Below are positions 1 through 9,200 of a DNA stretch of 64,000 nucleotides, one piece after another. Where the stretch lies: assembly GCF_034531395.1 (NCBI RefSeq), contig NZ_JARVCO010000010.1, forward strand, positions 806,001-870,000, in the 5' to 3' direction. Made by a program: the position numbers and the translations under genes. The DNA comes from Pontiella agarivorans. GTDB lineage: Bacteria; Verrucomicrobiota; Kiritimatiellia; Kiritimatiellales; Pontiellaceae. How positions within the stretch are numbered: position 1 is the stretch's first letter; the number at the start of each line of letters is the position of its first letter. The notes under the pieces are model-generated. The model made no database searches. It was not told the DNA's origin and saw only the letters and a program-made list of their open reading frames with translations.

Positions 1-1
1 C

Positions 2-1000
2 GTAGTGGCCCATGATACACCGTTCGCATTTAATTATGGCGGCGGTGAAGGAGAGGGGGTTTATGGCGTTCTTCAGGGTTCGACAGAAAACCTGCGCGGA
101 GGAACCGGAAGTAACGGCTATGCACCGCGATTGAACAGCGGAGGCAATGGTGCCGCCGGACAGGAAGTCATTGATTGGGACATCCGCAATGGAGCCACCG
201 GCGTGGGCATGATCTACTTCAAAGAAGAGGATTGGGCTACACCAGGAGCTGTTGATGCAACTGAGTTTCAGGTTGGCTACGAATTAAATGCATTTGTTTT
301 TGCGGGGAGTGGCGGCAGAAAACTGCGTGCGATGATTCGGAACGGGGATACATGGTATGCGAGTGAGACTGCCGCAACTGCAAATGGACAGATGATCACG
401 ATTCCGGATGTGATGGCTGAATCTTGGGCGGTTATTCCAGATGTAGCGGAACTGGGAGCGACGGCGTATATGAATGAGGTTTCAGGTTTCAGTACGGCAA
501 ACAATTCGACCTTTACCAATATTAATGCGGTCGGTTTCTTTAAAGGGAACGTTGAGGATGGTGGTTTCCGTTGGCGTATTCTGGGACTCAAGCTTACTGT
601 TGCGAATTCGCCCAGCTCCTACGACTTCTGGACTGCGCAATATGGCCTCAGTGGTGATGACGCTCTGGAAACGGCCGATCCTGATGGGGATGGGGTAACT
701 AATATCGCAGAGTTCGGATTAGGCGGTGATCCGCTGGATCCACTGAGTGCGGGAACGCGTGAGATGGTGAGCGATACGGTCAACGGAGTAGATGGATTTA
801 TTTATTCCTATGTGAAAACGCGCGACCCTGTAGCTGATCTGACGTATACGTTTAAGACTACGGAAAATTTGATGATGCCGTTTACAGATACGGGGTATAC
901 CGTGCTTGATGAAGTGGTGTTGGATTATTACTGGATTGGGGTGACTAACTTTGTTCCAGCTGATGTTGATGCCCGTTTCATGCGTTTAGATATTGAATAA
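2..1000 (+). CDS. Secreted/cell-surface protein, C-terminal part (truncated by window start)
   Basis: The frame is open at the left edge, so only the last 333 codons are present; no start can be chosen. The visible part is Gly/Asn-rich and beta-strand-like, as in secreted lectin-like or adhesin domains. Near residue 205 from the window start comes a module with the calcium-loop-like motif DPDGDGVTN followed by EFGLGGDPLDP, then about 85 residues ending in FMRLDIE. The same module closes four other large secreted proteins in this window, so it is probably a surface-association or sorting domain (inference). No catalytic motif is visible, so the function of the whole protein cannot be given. 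A strong terminator follows the stop codon. Confidence 0.75.
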   Translation, partial: VVAHDTPFAFNYGGGEGEGVYGVLQGSTENLRGGTGSNGYAPRLNSGGNGAAGQEVIDWDIRNGATGVGMIYFKEEDWATPGAVDATEFQVGYELNAFVFAGSGGRKLRAMIRNGDTWYASETAATANGQMITIPDVMAESWAVIPDVAELGATAYMNEVSGFSTANNSTFTNINAVGFFKGNVEDGGFRWRILGLKLTVANSPSSYDFWTAQYGLSGDDALETADPDGDGVTNIAEFGLGGDPLDPLSAGTREMVSDTVNGVDGFIYSYVKTRDPVADLTYTFKTTENLMMPFTDTGYTVLDEVVLDYYWIGVTNFVPADVDARFMRLDIE

Positions 1001-1011
1001 TAAGGCTTAAA

Positions 1012-1050
1012 AATCTCTCACCCTCCAGCTGGGGTGAGAGATTGATTTTT
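1012..1050 (+). terminator. Rho-independent terminator
   Basis: A 12-bp stem (AATCTCTCACCC pairing with GGGTGAGAGATT) with an 8-nt loop is followed by GATTTTT. It starts 12 bases after the stop of the first gene and ends its transcript. Confidence 0.85.
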
Positions 1051-1779
1051 CTGTCTTCGGGCAGTTTTTTTGTATCTGATAAAAGTGTATTTTTTTCGAC
1101 GACTGCATTGACCGGTTCAGGAAAAGTATTTTCGCGGTTTGATCGTCTGAGAGCGGGCCCCCGCCGGCTGCTCGGATTGATTATAAGTCGGAAAAACTTC
1201 GAGGATTTCACGAGGGCAGGGTGCCGTATTTCCGGATAAAGATTGAGCGGATCTCAGTGCCAGATAGTGTGTTTGTGACTGTTCTGAAGTTGTTCTTCTG
1301 AAGTTCCCGGGGACTACCCGGTTTCGAGAATGAATTTTATTCCCTTCCAAACGGCGATCGGTTCTGGACAGTTCTTAGCTTGTCGATGAATTAGATTCGG
1401 ATATGAGATGAGTTACGGTTAACAGTGTTGGAAACGTACGGGTACTTTTCTGAAAAGTCGCTTGCGCCTGCGTCTCCAAACCGCGCTTATAATTTTCTGC
1501 GCGGGTGTCAACCCGGTCTGGTTGCGCTCGTAGTTGCTTTGATCCGTACTACGGGACGTCTGCTTTGGCATCGAGCAGGCTATTGAGCATCTCTTCTGCC
1601 GAGCTGCGCACTTCGGTATCGTTGATTTCGTTGACCTTTTACGTGATGTTGTCCGTCTCTTTCCGGCTTTTTTCTGTGTGTTTGGTTACACTGACTGGTT
1701 GTATCAGCCGGAGGACCTCCTATTCAAATGTGCGAATTTATTGGTACGTTATCGTTGCTGTCTGCCGCACCGCTCTTAA

Positions 1780-1888
1780 CGGCCTTTGCATGCTGATTGT
1801 GAAGGCGGATAAAACCGGTGGATCTGTAAGCATGACGGCAACTGGGGAAGGTTTGAAGCCTTGGAAATGTAAGCTCACGGTTGGCTGA
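1780..1888 (+). pseudogene. Possible remnant of a GH2 beta-galactosidase C-terminus
   Basis: The last 36 codons before the TGA at 1886 include SMTATGEGLK preceded by NGLCMLIVKAD. From memory, family 2 beta-galactosidases often end in an Ig-like domain of the type NGLxxxIVxS...G.ItLtAxseGLk. The sequence upstream in the same frame does not continue the family, so only a fragment of the C-terminal domain would remain. The match is short and unverified. Confidence 0.35.
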
Positions 1889-1947
1889 GAGAATTCCAGC
1901 TGTTTTATAACCGTTCTGCGACGTGCCATGAAGGTGGTTGGGGGGGG

Positions 1948-1975
1948 GACCGCCGAAGTATATGCTCCGGCGGTC
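1948..1975. terminator. Hairpin downstream of the first nucleoside-hydrolase-like gene
   Basis: GACCGCCG pairs with CGGCGGTC around a 12-nt loop, about 20 bases past the stop of the minus-strand gene ending at 1996. On that strand it is followed by a run of C, not T, so it is an atypical terminator. Confidence 0.4.
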
Positions 1976-1995
1976 TGATTATTACTCGATGTAAC

Positions 1996-3339
1996 TTACA
2001 GTTCTTCCAGTAACCAATGGCTTTTGTTGTCCAGCGCATCATCGTCACTCACCCGTATTTGAATATTGCCCTCAGGATGCGTTACGAAGTTTTCGTATCG
2101 ATCAACCTGAATATACTGGTTTTCAGCACGATTCTCCAATCGTACAACACCGCTGCTGATATTGACTTTTCTCCATTCCGCTTCCGGTCCTACCACATAG
2201 GTGACTTTGACTACGGAACGAGGCGCACCATCGGGCATATATAGATACTGCTTCTTGGCTTTGCTTCTTAAATAGAAATATTCTCCACGGGTTGGGATCA
2301 TTTCCCATTGCAGCCATTTTCCACTCCAACCGCCGGGGTATTGAACGACATCTGATCCTTCTGAAGCGCTCAGTGGCCGAATGCGGTTTTCTGTTCTTTT
2401 ACTTTTAATGAAAACTGTGCCGATCGGGTCAGACGGATCAACCGGATCTGAAGGCTCTGTTCCAAAACCATTATCTAACATTGCCTTGAGGCCTGCCGGT
2501 CCGCCTTGCTGGTCTCCAGTGAATAGATAATACGCCATGCCGCAATCAGAAATATCAGCTTTGTCGGATGCGACGATACGTGAGTAGACGAACTGGATGC
2601 CTTCATTTATGGCAGCGCTGTGTGCGCTGTAGTCTCGCAAAAAATGCCAGGCTTCCCAGTAGGGGGAACCGTCATCCGCCAGATGTGTAGCAAATCCAAC
2701 AGTTTTACTGTCAGCAGCGTTCTGATCTTCGATTTTATCGAAGATGACACCGTAACCGGAAAATGCATCAATCATCTCATCCCATGTCCATCCGGTGTGT
2801 TCTTCCCAGTCTTTCGGCTTATCTGAATGTTCATTATTCCACTTTGAATGGGAAATCACGCGGACATACTGCAGTCGACTCGCATCAGTTTGCCTGGCTT
2901 TATTTAAGCCTTTACCGATCACATGCATCGGTCCTGCTCCGATAATCGTCAACGGATCATCAGCTGAAGAAGCAAGAATGGCATCCCGCATTTTGTTGTA
3001 AGCTCCGGTCGGGTTTTGTGCGGCAGAAACGATTTTCGCGGCATCAAAACCAAACTTGGATGCTGTTTCGTCTGCACTCAGTGCCATGGCTGCTTCACCA
3101 CTTCCACTGGACCCCCATATGTGATCGCTGTGCGTATATACGGCCAGTTTGTTTTGTGCATTCTGTGATGCCAGAATCATTAAGGTGGCCGCTGTGGCTC
3201 CCCAGTCATCTTTGTCATGTTGATTCCCATCCGAACTGATGGCAATGCGCCCGGTTGAAAAGGGTACGGTTTGCGCGAAAACAGTTATCGCAGACATTGC
3301 ACCGCTAATAAGTATACTTTTCCAAGGGATTGATTTCAT
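1996..3339 (-). CDS. Secreted nucleoside-hydrolase-like protein with C-terminal trefoil-like domain
   Basis: 447 residues. A signal peptide (to about residue 22, ending VFAQ) is followed by a domain of about 280 residues that resembles the nucleoside hydrolase / Sde182-type fold: an Asp cluster DGNQHDKDDWGA near residue 37, comparable to the D-x-D-x-x-x-D-D calcium/ribose site of nucleoside hydrolases, and DPLTIIGAGPMHVI, like the P-[VI]-T-[IL]-x-x-x-G-P-L stretch of that family. The last 135 residues have repeated W/Y-L patterns (GKWLQWEMIP, EYFYLRSK, YLYMPDG) typical of ricin-type beta-trefoils. The substrate is unknown; a carbohydrate is more likely than a nucleoside given the neighbours. 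Three paralogues lie in the window. GAGGAA precedes the ATG by 5 bases. Confidence 0.65.
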   Translation of the reverse strand: MKSIPWKSILISGAMSAITVFAQTVPFSTGRIAISSDGNQHDKDDWGATAATLMILASQNAQNKLAVYTHSDHIWGSSGSGEAAMALSADETASKFGFDAAKIVSAAQNPTGAYNKMRDAILASSADDPLTIIGAGPMHVIGKGLNKARQTDASRLQYVRVISHSKWNNEHSDKPKDWEEHTGWTWDEMIDAFSGYGVIFDKIEDQNAADSKTVGFATHLADDGSPYWEAWHFLRDYSAHSAAINEGIQFVYSRIVASDKADISDCGMAYYLFTGDQQGGPAGLKAMLDNGFGTEPSDPVDPSDPIGTVFIKSKRTENRIRPLSASEGSDVVQYPGGWSGKWLQWEMIPTRGEYFYLRSKAKKQYLYMPDGAPRSVVKVTYVVGPEAEWRKVNISSGVVRLENRAENQYIQVDRYENFVTHPEGNIQIRVSDDDALDNKSHWLLEEL

Positions 3340-3388
3340 ATGTTCCTCTTTCTCATTATGATATCCAGTTACAGTTTATGCCTTTTTT

Positions 3389-3408
3389 CAGACAGGCATA
3401 CATGACTC
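3389..3408 (-). promoter_or_regulatory. Conserved 20-bp upstream element
   Basis: CAGACAGGCATACATGACTC (plus strand) lies 50 bases before the start codon at 3339 and matches 18 of 20 bases with 5932-5951, at nearly the same distance from the next minus-strand gene. On the minus strand it contains the GTATG half of the palindrome found at other promoters in this window. Probably a regulator site. Confidence 0.45.
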
Positions 3409-3476
3409 GCAATCGTCTAATCTGTTCCTTGTGTTACCTCCTTTTTCCGTCGTTTTTCTATGACCGGTTTATCGTG

Positions 3477-4727
3477 TTAATACTGCCATTCCAAATATTC
3501 GGCATTAACCTGCTGTACTGATAACAGGTTGCGAAATTCCCCGCGCAGATCGGTATTGATATCGGTGTAGGCCTGCTGAGCGGCCGCCAGGTCAATCGGA
3601 TCTCCGAACGCCGACGCGCGCTGCATCAGCGCAAGCGCTTCCTGTGCTGCCAGATCTGCAACTCTTAACCGGTCGGTCGGTTCAACGGTGTTATGTGCCG
3701 CTGCAATTAAATCCGAAACCGGTCGGGCGCGATCCATTACTGCGTTAAAGGTATCCACGCGCATCTCGGTCCGTGCAATACGCTTGAGAAGATCCGGGTC
3801 GGTCTGCTGCGCTTTCCATGTTGCGTAGGCTTCACGGTCTTCCTGATCGACATACCAGGTTTCCGCCACCTCAGCTATGGTTTGATTCCGGATGGCGGGA
3901 TCTATAATGCGTTCCGCCCATGGCATAACGTCGCTTGAATAAGAATTATTTCCATCCCATCGGGTGACGCATTCCGCAAGCGGAACATCCAGCAGCGGAT
4001 CAGCGGGCTGTGAAGCAATATGCTGTGCGGCAGCGACCGTATCAACAATGGCCCATTGGTGATAGATCCCCTGTAAAGCCCGATCTGTATGCGTTGTTCT
4101 TTGAAGTGCACCAAGCAGCTCCAGTGCCTCCAGCGCTCCCCCGGCGGAACCTCGGGCCAAATGCTTTCCGATTGTATAGTCCATTTCATCTATCAACCGG
4201 GGATATCTATTTTCATTCAGAAAAGCGGCGAGTGCTGCAGGGGAGTCCTTTTGCTCCCTCAGCGGAGAAAGCAGTTCCCGGGCGGCACAGTGAAAAATAT
4301 TGTCGGAACGAGCCGAGAGACCATCCAGCATCATAATCGCTTCCAAAGCACTATGGTGTTCAAAAAGGTGGCTGGCCAATTGTTCACCAATCGCAACGGA
4401 GTGCGTATTCATGAGCGGGTGATCTAAATCTGTCAGCAGGTCGATCGCCGCCCGTTCATCTTCCTTTAATAAGGCACTAAGCTCGTTCAAAAATCCCTCT
4501 AAGCTTGAGGCCGTTTCAAGTCCTTCACCCCATATAGGATACTTGAATGCATCCAGGGGCGTCGCGTCGCGCGTTTTCGTTACTACTTGAACAGGAAGTT
4601 CCAGGCCGGAAGAGGATGTCAGCGGTGAGCGTGCAGGGGCGGACTCTGAGGCGGGCCGCAGGAAAAGCAAGCCGCCGACAATCAACAGCGCCAAGGCCCC
4701 GAATAGATAGCGTATTTGTGATTTCAT
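3477..4727 (-). CDS. Membrane-anchored alpha-helical protein of unknown function
   Basis: 416 residues. One N-terminal transmembrane segment or uncleaved signal (LFGALALLIVGGLLFL, residues 9-24) is followed by a Ser/Pro/Ala linker and then an almost entirely helical domain of about 360 residues, rich in Ala, Leu and Glu, with loosely repeated helices containing ALEALELLGAL and AAAQHIASQPADPLL. This suggests a TPR/HEAT-like scaffold outside the cytoplasmic membrane. I do not recognise a family. It follows the beta-helix gene by 40 bases with a hairpin between them, so the two are probably co-transcribed. The ribosome-binding site is weak. Confidence 0.7.
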   Translation of the reverse strand: MKSQIRYLFGALALLIVGGLLFLRPASESAPARSPLTSSSGLELPVQVVTKTRDATPLDAFKYPIWGEGLETASSLEGFLNELSALLKEDERAAIDLLTDLDHPLMNTHSVAIGEQLASHLFEHHSALEAIMMLDGLSARSDNIFHCAARELLSPLREQKDSPAALAAFLNENRYPRLIDEMDYTIGKHLARGSAGGALEALELLGALQRTTHTDRALQGIYHQWAIVDTVAAAQHIASQPADPLLDVPLAECVTRWDGNNSYSSDVMPWAERIIDPAIRNQTIAEVAETWYVDQEDREAYATWKAQQTDPDLLKRIARTEMRVDTFNAVMDRARPVSDLIAAAHNTVEPTDRLRVADLAAQEALALMQRASAFGDPIDLAAAQQAYTDINTDLRGEFRNLLSVQQVNAEYLEWQY

Positions 4728-4741
4728 TTTTAAAGGGAATT

Positions 4742-4759
4742 CCCCGGCCGGAGCCGGGG
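4742..4759. terminator. Intercistronic GC hairpin
   Basis: CCCCGGC-CGGA-GCCGGGG sits between the stop at 4768 and the next minus-strand start at 4727. There is no T run, so it is more likely an mRNA-processing or attenuating hairpin than a full terminator. Confidence 0.5.
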
Positions 4760-4767
4760 AGTCTGAT

Positions 4768-5877
4768 TTAGTTTTCGCGAACGGAACCGTTCAGTCCCAC
4801 GTTATTCACGTAGTCATTGTCTCCGGAACCCTGCCAGAAGATCACCTTAAAATTACTCACCAGTACATCGGTAAAGTCATTTCCATCCCAGGTGCAGTTC
4901 CGCACATTATTACCGAAAATCCCGTTCGACAGCGTTTTGCCGCCCGTGCTGTATATGTTGTTAATAAAATTAACATTACGGGCTCCGATGTCGCCTTCTT
5001 CATCTCCATCGCTCAGGTGATGCAGGCCGCCGATTCCGGTGGAATTTTCAATGAAGTTTCCCGTAAAGGTCGAGTTGTCATACCACTGTTCAGTATGAAT
5101 CGTATGTCGATAGGTCTGCGCATTTTCCCCAGGTCCGTAGAAGTTATTACCTGTGAGTACAAAGCCCTTGCCTTCAGAGGTTCCATACTGCCACTTACCG
5201 CCTTTGAGGAAATCATTATCCTTGATTAAGCTCTGATTGTGCGATGTGCCGACCTGGTCCTCATCATTCCCGCTGTCACTGATGAGATCACGCAGACGCA
5301 GACTCCCTTTGAAGACGTTGCCTTCAAACGTCATTTTATCTACGGATTCCGTCTGATGATCCCGCGTATCATCATTCCGGTTATACATCAGGATTTGAAC
5401 AAACCCATTGTTGTTGAAGGTACATCCAGTCACCTCTAAACCATGGGTCGGCCATCCGATCGAAGAAACAATTCCATAGCTGATCGCATTACGAATACAG
5501 ACATCGGTCACCGTTAGATTTCTACTGCTCGGCTTAATACGAATGCCCATTTGGCAGTCGGTCGCATCGATGCAAAGGTCTCGAACCGTTACGTTGCTGG
5601 ATCGGATACGAAAGACCTCGGGGCCTCCGGTATTATAGATAAAGGTCTTGAATTTGCCGGCACCCTTAATGGTGATATCTGCACTCACATTCATTTGTTT
5701 GGTCACTGTATAGGTGCCCGGGGCCAAATTTATGGTTTCACCAGAAGTAGCGCCGTGAACAATCGAACGAAGATCATCTCCCGGTGTTACATCGATTCCA
5801 TATCCAGTATTTGCGAGCAGCGCGATAGTTCCCATCACAATACCCATGCTCAAATAGCGATCTCTTTTTTTATTCAT
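4768..5877 (-). CDS. Secreted right-handed parallel beta-helix protein
   Basis: 369 residues. Signal peptide MNKKRDRYLSMGIVMGTIAL followed by a cleavage region near ANTGYG. The start of the helix (LRSIVHGATSGETINLAPGTYTV is the typical cap) leads into about twelve coils with regular N-x-x-x-x-x-[NG]-N patterns (EGNVFKGSL, KDNDFLKGG, TGNNFYGPG, INNIYSTGG, DGNDFTDVL). This architecture occurs in polysaccharide lyases and some glycoside hydrolases, but I see no family-specific catalytic motif. By context it acts on an extracellular polysaccharide. AGAGGA precedes the ATG. The upstream element at 5932-5951 is shared with the nucleoside-hydrolase-like gene downstream. Confidence 0.65.
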   Translation of the reverse strand: MNKKRDRYLSMGIVMGTIALLANTGYGIDVTPGDDLRSIVHGATSGETINLAPGTYTVTKQMNVSADITIKGAGKFKTFIYNTGGPEVFRIRSSNVTVRDLCIDATDCQMGIRIKPSSRNLTVTDVCIRNAISYGIVSSIGWPTHGLEVTGCTFNNNGFVQILMYNRNDDTRDHQTESVDKMTFEGNVFKGSLRLRDLISDSGNDEDQVGTSHNQSLIKDNDFLKGGKWQYGTSEGKGFVLTGNNFYGPGENAQTYRHTIHTEQWYDNSTFTGNFIENSTGIGGLHHLSDGDEEGDIGARNVNFINNIYSTGGKTLSNGIFGNNVRNCTWDGNDFTDVLVSNFKVIFWQGSGDNDYVNNVGLNGSVREN

Positions 5878-6226
5878 TTATCAGTTCCTCTGCATCATTG
5901 TGTTTATTTTCATACCGTTTCCATTTGTTGTCAGACGGGCGTACATGACTCTCTGTAGATTCTGTCTTCGTGCAATTAGGTCATCCTCATTTTTCCTCCT
6001 CTTCATACCATCTGCCATTAGGGGAAACAGACGGATTTCCAGCTCTCCGGAGCGGTTGCTACAGGGCGAAGTCCTATCGTTTTTATGGGTAATACTTTCG
6101 TATGCCTATGACGTATGTGTGGCCGTCAGCCCCGTATGCTGATTCCGGTAAAAATGGAATGCTACCCAGCCACCTCAACACCGGACAGGAACTTTCCTGA
6201 TGAGCAGGAGTTAATTTCCCGAAAAC
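5878..6226. other. Upstream region of the beta-helix gene with two regulatory-like elements
   Basis: No gene is visible. The region holds the shared 20-bp element at 5932-5951 and, at 6091-6104, a copy of the window-wide palindrome (AATACTTTCGTATG) that lacks a well-spaced -10 box in either direction. A possible -10 (TATGAA) for the minus-strand gene lies at 5909-5914. Confidence 0.5.
5932..5951 (-). promoter_or_regulatory. Conserved 20-bp upstream element
   Basis: CAGACGGGCGTACATGACTC (plus strand), 55 bases before the start codon at 5877; differs at 2 of 20 positions from 3389-3408. On the minus strand GTACG is followed 25 bases later by TATGAA, the same geometry as the palindromic promoters elsewhere in the window. 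Confidence 0.45.
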
Positions 6227-9200
6227 TTACGGGCGTGTTACCTCGACTCGGAAGAAAATACTGTCCTTATTCTCTCCCCAGACCCTGCGTCTGATTTCAT
6301 TCAATTTAGGGTTCGTTGCTGTGTTTGTGGCGATCAGGTTCCAGCTCTCATTCCATGGGCCTGAGATCATATTGGTTGTCCATTGAACTTTATATTCAAG
6401 ATCGGTGGATGGGCTGTTCAGCTCCATGTTATAAATGCTCACATTCCCGTTCGGATTTATGACTAAACGCGGCTTATTCGGCCCGATGGCTGGATCTGTG
6501 GGATCACCACCCATTGCATACTCATCGAGGTTGGAGGCGCCGTCGCCGTCATAGTCGCTTAAGGGATCGGTGGATGCAGGGAGCCCGTAATCGGACAGCC
6601 AGTTTTCATATCCAACAGACTCGATATAGGCGGCGATTCCGAATTCCATATCGCGGGATTTCGTCGTGAGGGTTTCCAGCGGCCAGCTGATTAACGAGGT
6701 TCCCGAGGTGTCGTAGGCCTGCCCGCCGTCATAAACGGTCGAAGAATTTCCGGTACGCCGAAAGTTGAAGGTATTATCCACCGCTCCGTCATCCGTATTA
6801 TAAGCCAGATGGAAAGAATACTTTCCGCCGGCAATCAGCGAAACCGGACTGTGGAGGTTGAAGCTGACATAGTCGCCGGAAGTCACATTTAAGCCGGTGA
6901 GTTCGAAGTTTTCCCGATGAATAATGCTGGTATCTGACATGTCGAGAATCGCCAGCATAATCGTCGGGAGCGATGCGATGGTGCTCAGATCTGAACCTCC
7001 TACCGTTTTCAGTACGATATGTCCCAGTTCCAAGTCGCTGTTTGCCGTGAAGGACTGCCCAATCGTGCGGCCGGTATCGGATGCGTTGCGGTTGATCGGC
7101 GTTGACAAGGTCATGGAAGGATTATCGAGTGTGCTGACGTCATAATCGACAAAGGGATTGTCCGCATGAAGACTGATGGTACCTGTCGGCCAGGATGCCG
7201 GATCCACAACCGTTACGGAAACGTCATCTGAGGAGGAATCGCCATCATCATCCACGGCGGTCAGTTGGAAGCGGTATACACCTTCGGTCAAGTCGCTGGC
7301 GGTAAGGGTGGTTGTATTGGTGCCGCTTAGCGTCGCGGTGGTCGGGCCCTCCAGCTGCATCCACACGGTGCTGATTACCGTCCCTAAGTCCGTTGCAGAT
7401 CCCTCGAAGGTGGCGCTGTTTTCCGGCAGGGTAATGGTTTGATCGTCGCCTGCGTTCACGTTAGGGCTTGAAGTAACGAGGCCACCACGCTGGGAGGTCG
7501 GGTTGGTCAGCAGCTGGGCCTCAGTAACATCTACGTCGGCGTGGCGGAACATGATCCGGTCGGCTTTAAACCATTTAGAACGCCCGCTCATCCATAAGCT
7601 GTAGGTTTCACCGGCTTTGAAGTGATAGATCGGGATAACTTTGTCACTGCCGCTTTCCGGATCGAGACAGGGGCCGGCCCGCCATACGAATTGATTATGT
7701 TTCCCGCCGAATAACTTGGTGTCCTCTTCTAATACGCTGAGAGTGGCCGGATCGTTCCATCGGGTGCCAGCATCCGGATGCGCGGTATAATCGCCATCCA
7801 CCCGCACATAGCAGTCGTTTGCCACATCTGTACGGTCGCCCACCGTAACGCGGGCCACATGCATATGAAGATAGTACAAGCCTGGTTTCGTAATATGAAA
7901 ACGATATTCCAGCGGCGAGTTTACCGGTCCTCCGGGAGCCGAGTTGCCCATGAAGTCCAGATAGCCGGTACCCAGGTGCGGGGTAATGGTCGATAATTCC
8001 TCCCAAAGCCCTAAATCGCTGCGGGTATCTTCTGCTTCGAAAATTACGAGTCCGTCTTTTTCAATCCAGATATCATTCTCAAGGACCATTCCCTCCATTC
8101 TTTCCAACAGGACGATCCAGTCTGATGCAGGTTCGCTTGGGGCCGTGCCCAGATTGACCACACCGCCGCCGCCTACGTTGGTAATACTGCCAAACTGCAA
8201 GTCGCCGCCGTTGCGTGGATCGTACCATTTAACGGTAAAGTTACCGATGGCTGCGGAAAGATCCAGGGTGTCGGTTCCTCCGTTTTTAAGCTGAACCACG
8301 TATAGTTTTCCGGTTTCCCGCAGGCAATGATTTTCGGGGTCAGTCAGCAATGCATCTTCGTTGCTCATACGTTCGAGCGGAATGTTGTTGTTTTTGAAGA
8401 ATTCCAATTCATATCGGCAATAGTCAAAAAATCCGTCACGGGTACGGAAGTCCTGACAGTTCAGGTCGGAATGATCGGTCTGATAACCATAGTAGAATTC
8501 AACACCGGCTCCACCGGCCATCGTGACGGCCCAGAGCACATCTTTCCGTGCATTGGTCCAGCTGTCTCCAGGATCGTTTGCATCGCGTAATGCATACCGG
8601 GGGTCACCTGGTTCATCTACCGCCACAATCCAGGGTTTTCCCGCTGCTGCGGATTCGGTGACCCACTTCAAGGCTGCGGGGAAAACATCGTCGAAGATGG
8701 CAGAGCCGGTCTGGATTGCGGTGCCGGTGAGTTCGGAAAGGGTTCCGAGCATAGGACGATAGCGTACTTCATGTTTCCCCGGGTAGGTATGAAGAACAAT
8801 ATTGTGTCCATACGGATCAATCTTTTTGAAGTATTGAGTCATTTCAATCACCTGTGCGGTGGTCTGATCCTGGCTCTCTTCTCCCATATTCCAGCTGAGG
8901 CCGAGATGATGACTGAAGCGTGCGATCAGTTCACGGATATAGAGTTTACGCTCCCGGCCGATAGCTCCGTTATCCATCAGCGTTTCATTTTCTGTTTCCT
9001 GCGTTTTGAAATTAAGGTGCATGCCTTTTTTGTCGCCGTAGGCAAAGATCTGTTCCCACTGCGCCATTTTGGAAACATCAAAACGGTCTTTATAGATTTC
9101 GCCGGAATCCCAGCGAGTATCATCGGCGACGGCCTCATAGGCTGCTGTTCCATTGACCAACAGGTGCGGAAATACGTTGTCATCATCGCCGTCGAGACTG

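Larger units (their letters stand above)
1051..1995. other. Gene-poor stretch with decayed coding remnants
   Basis: No intact gene with a ribosome-binding site is visible. Two short stretches read like coding sequence: 1780-1888 on the plus strand (a GH2-like C-terminus, listed separately) and about 1555-1640 on the minus strand, where a frame reads EINDTEVRSSAEEMLNSLLD before a stop. The longest open frame (1505-1888) is Ser/Cys/Leu-rich and uncodonlike except for its last 36 codons. A run of nine G lies at 1940-1948. I read the region as degraded DNA between two transcription units. Confidence 0.5.
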
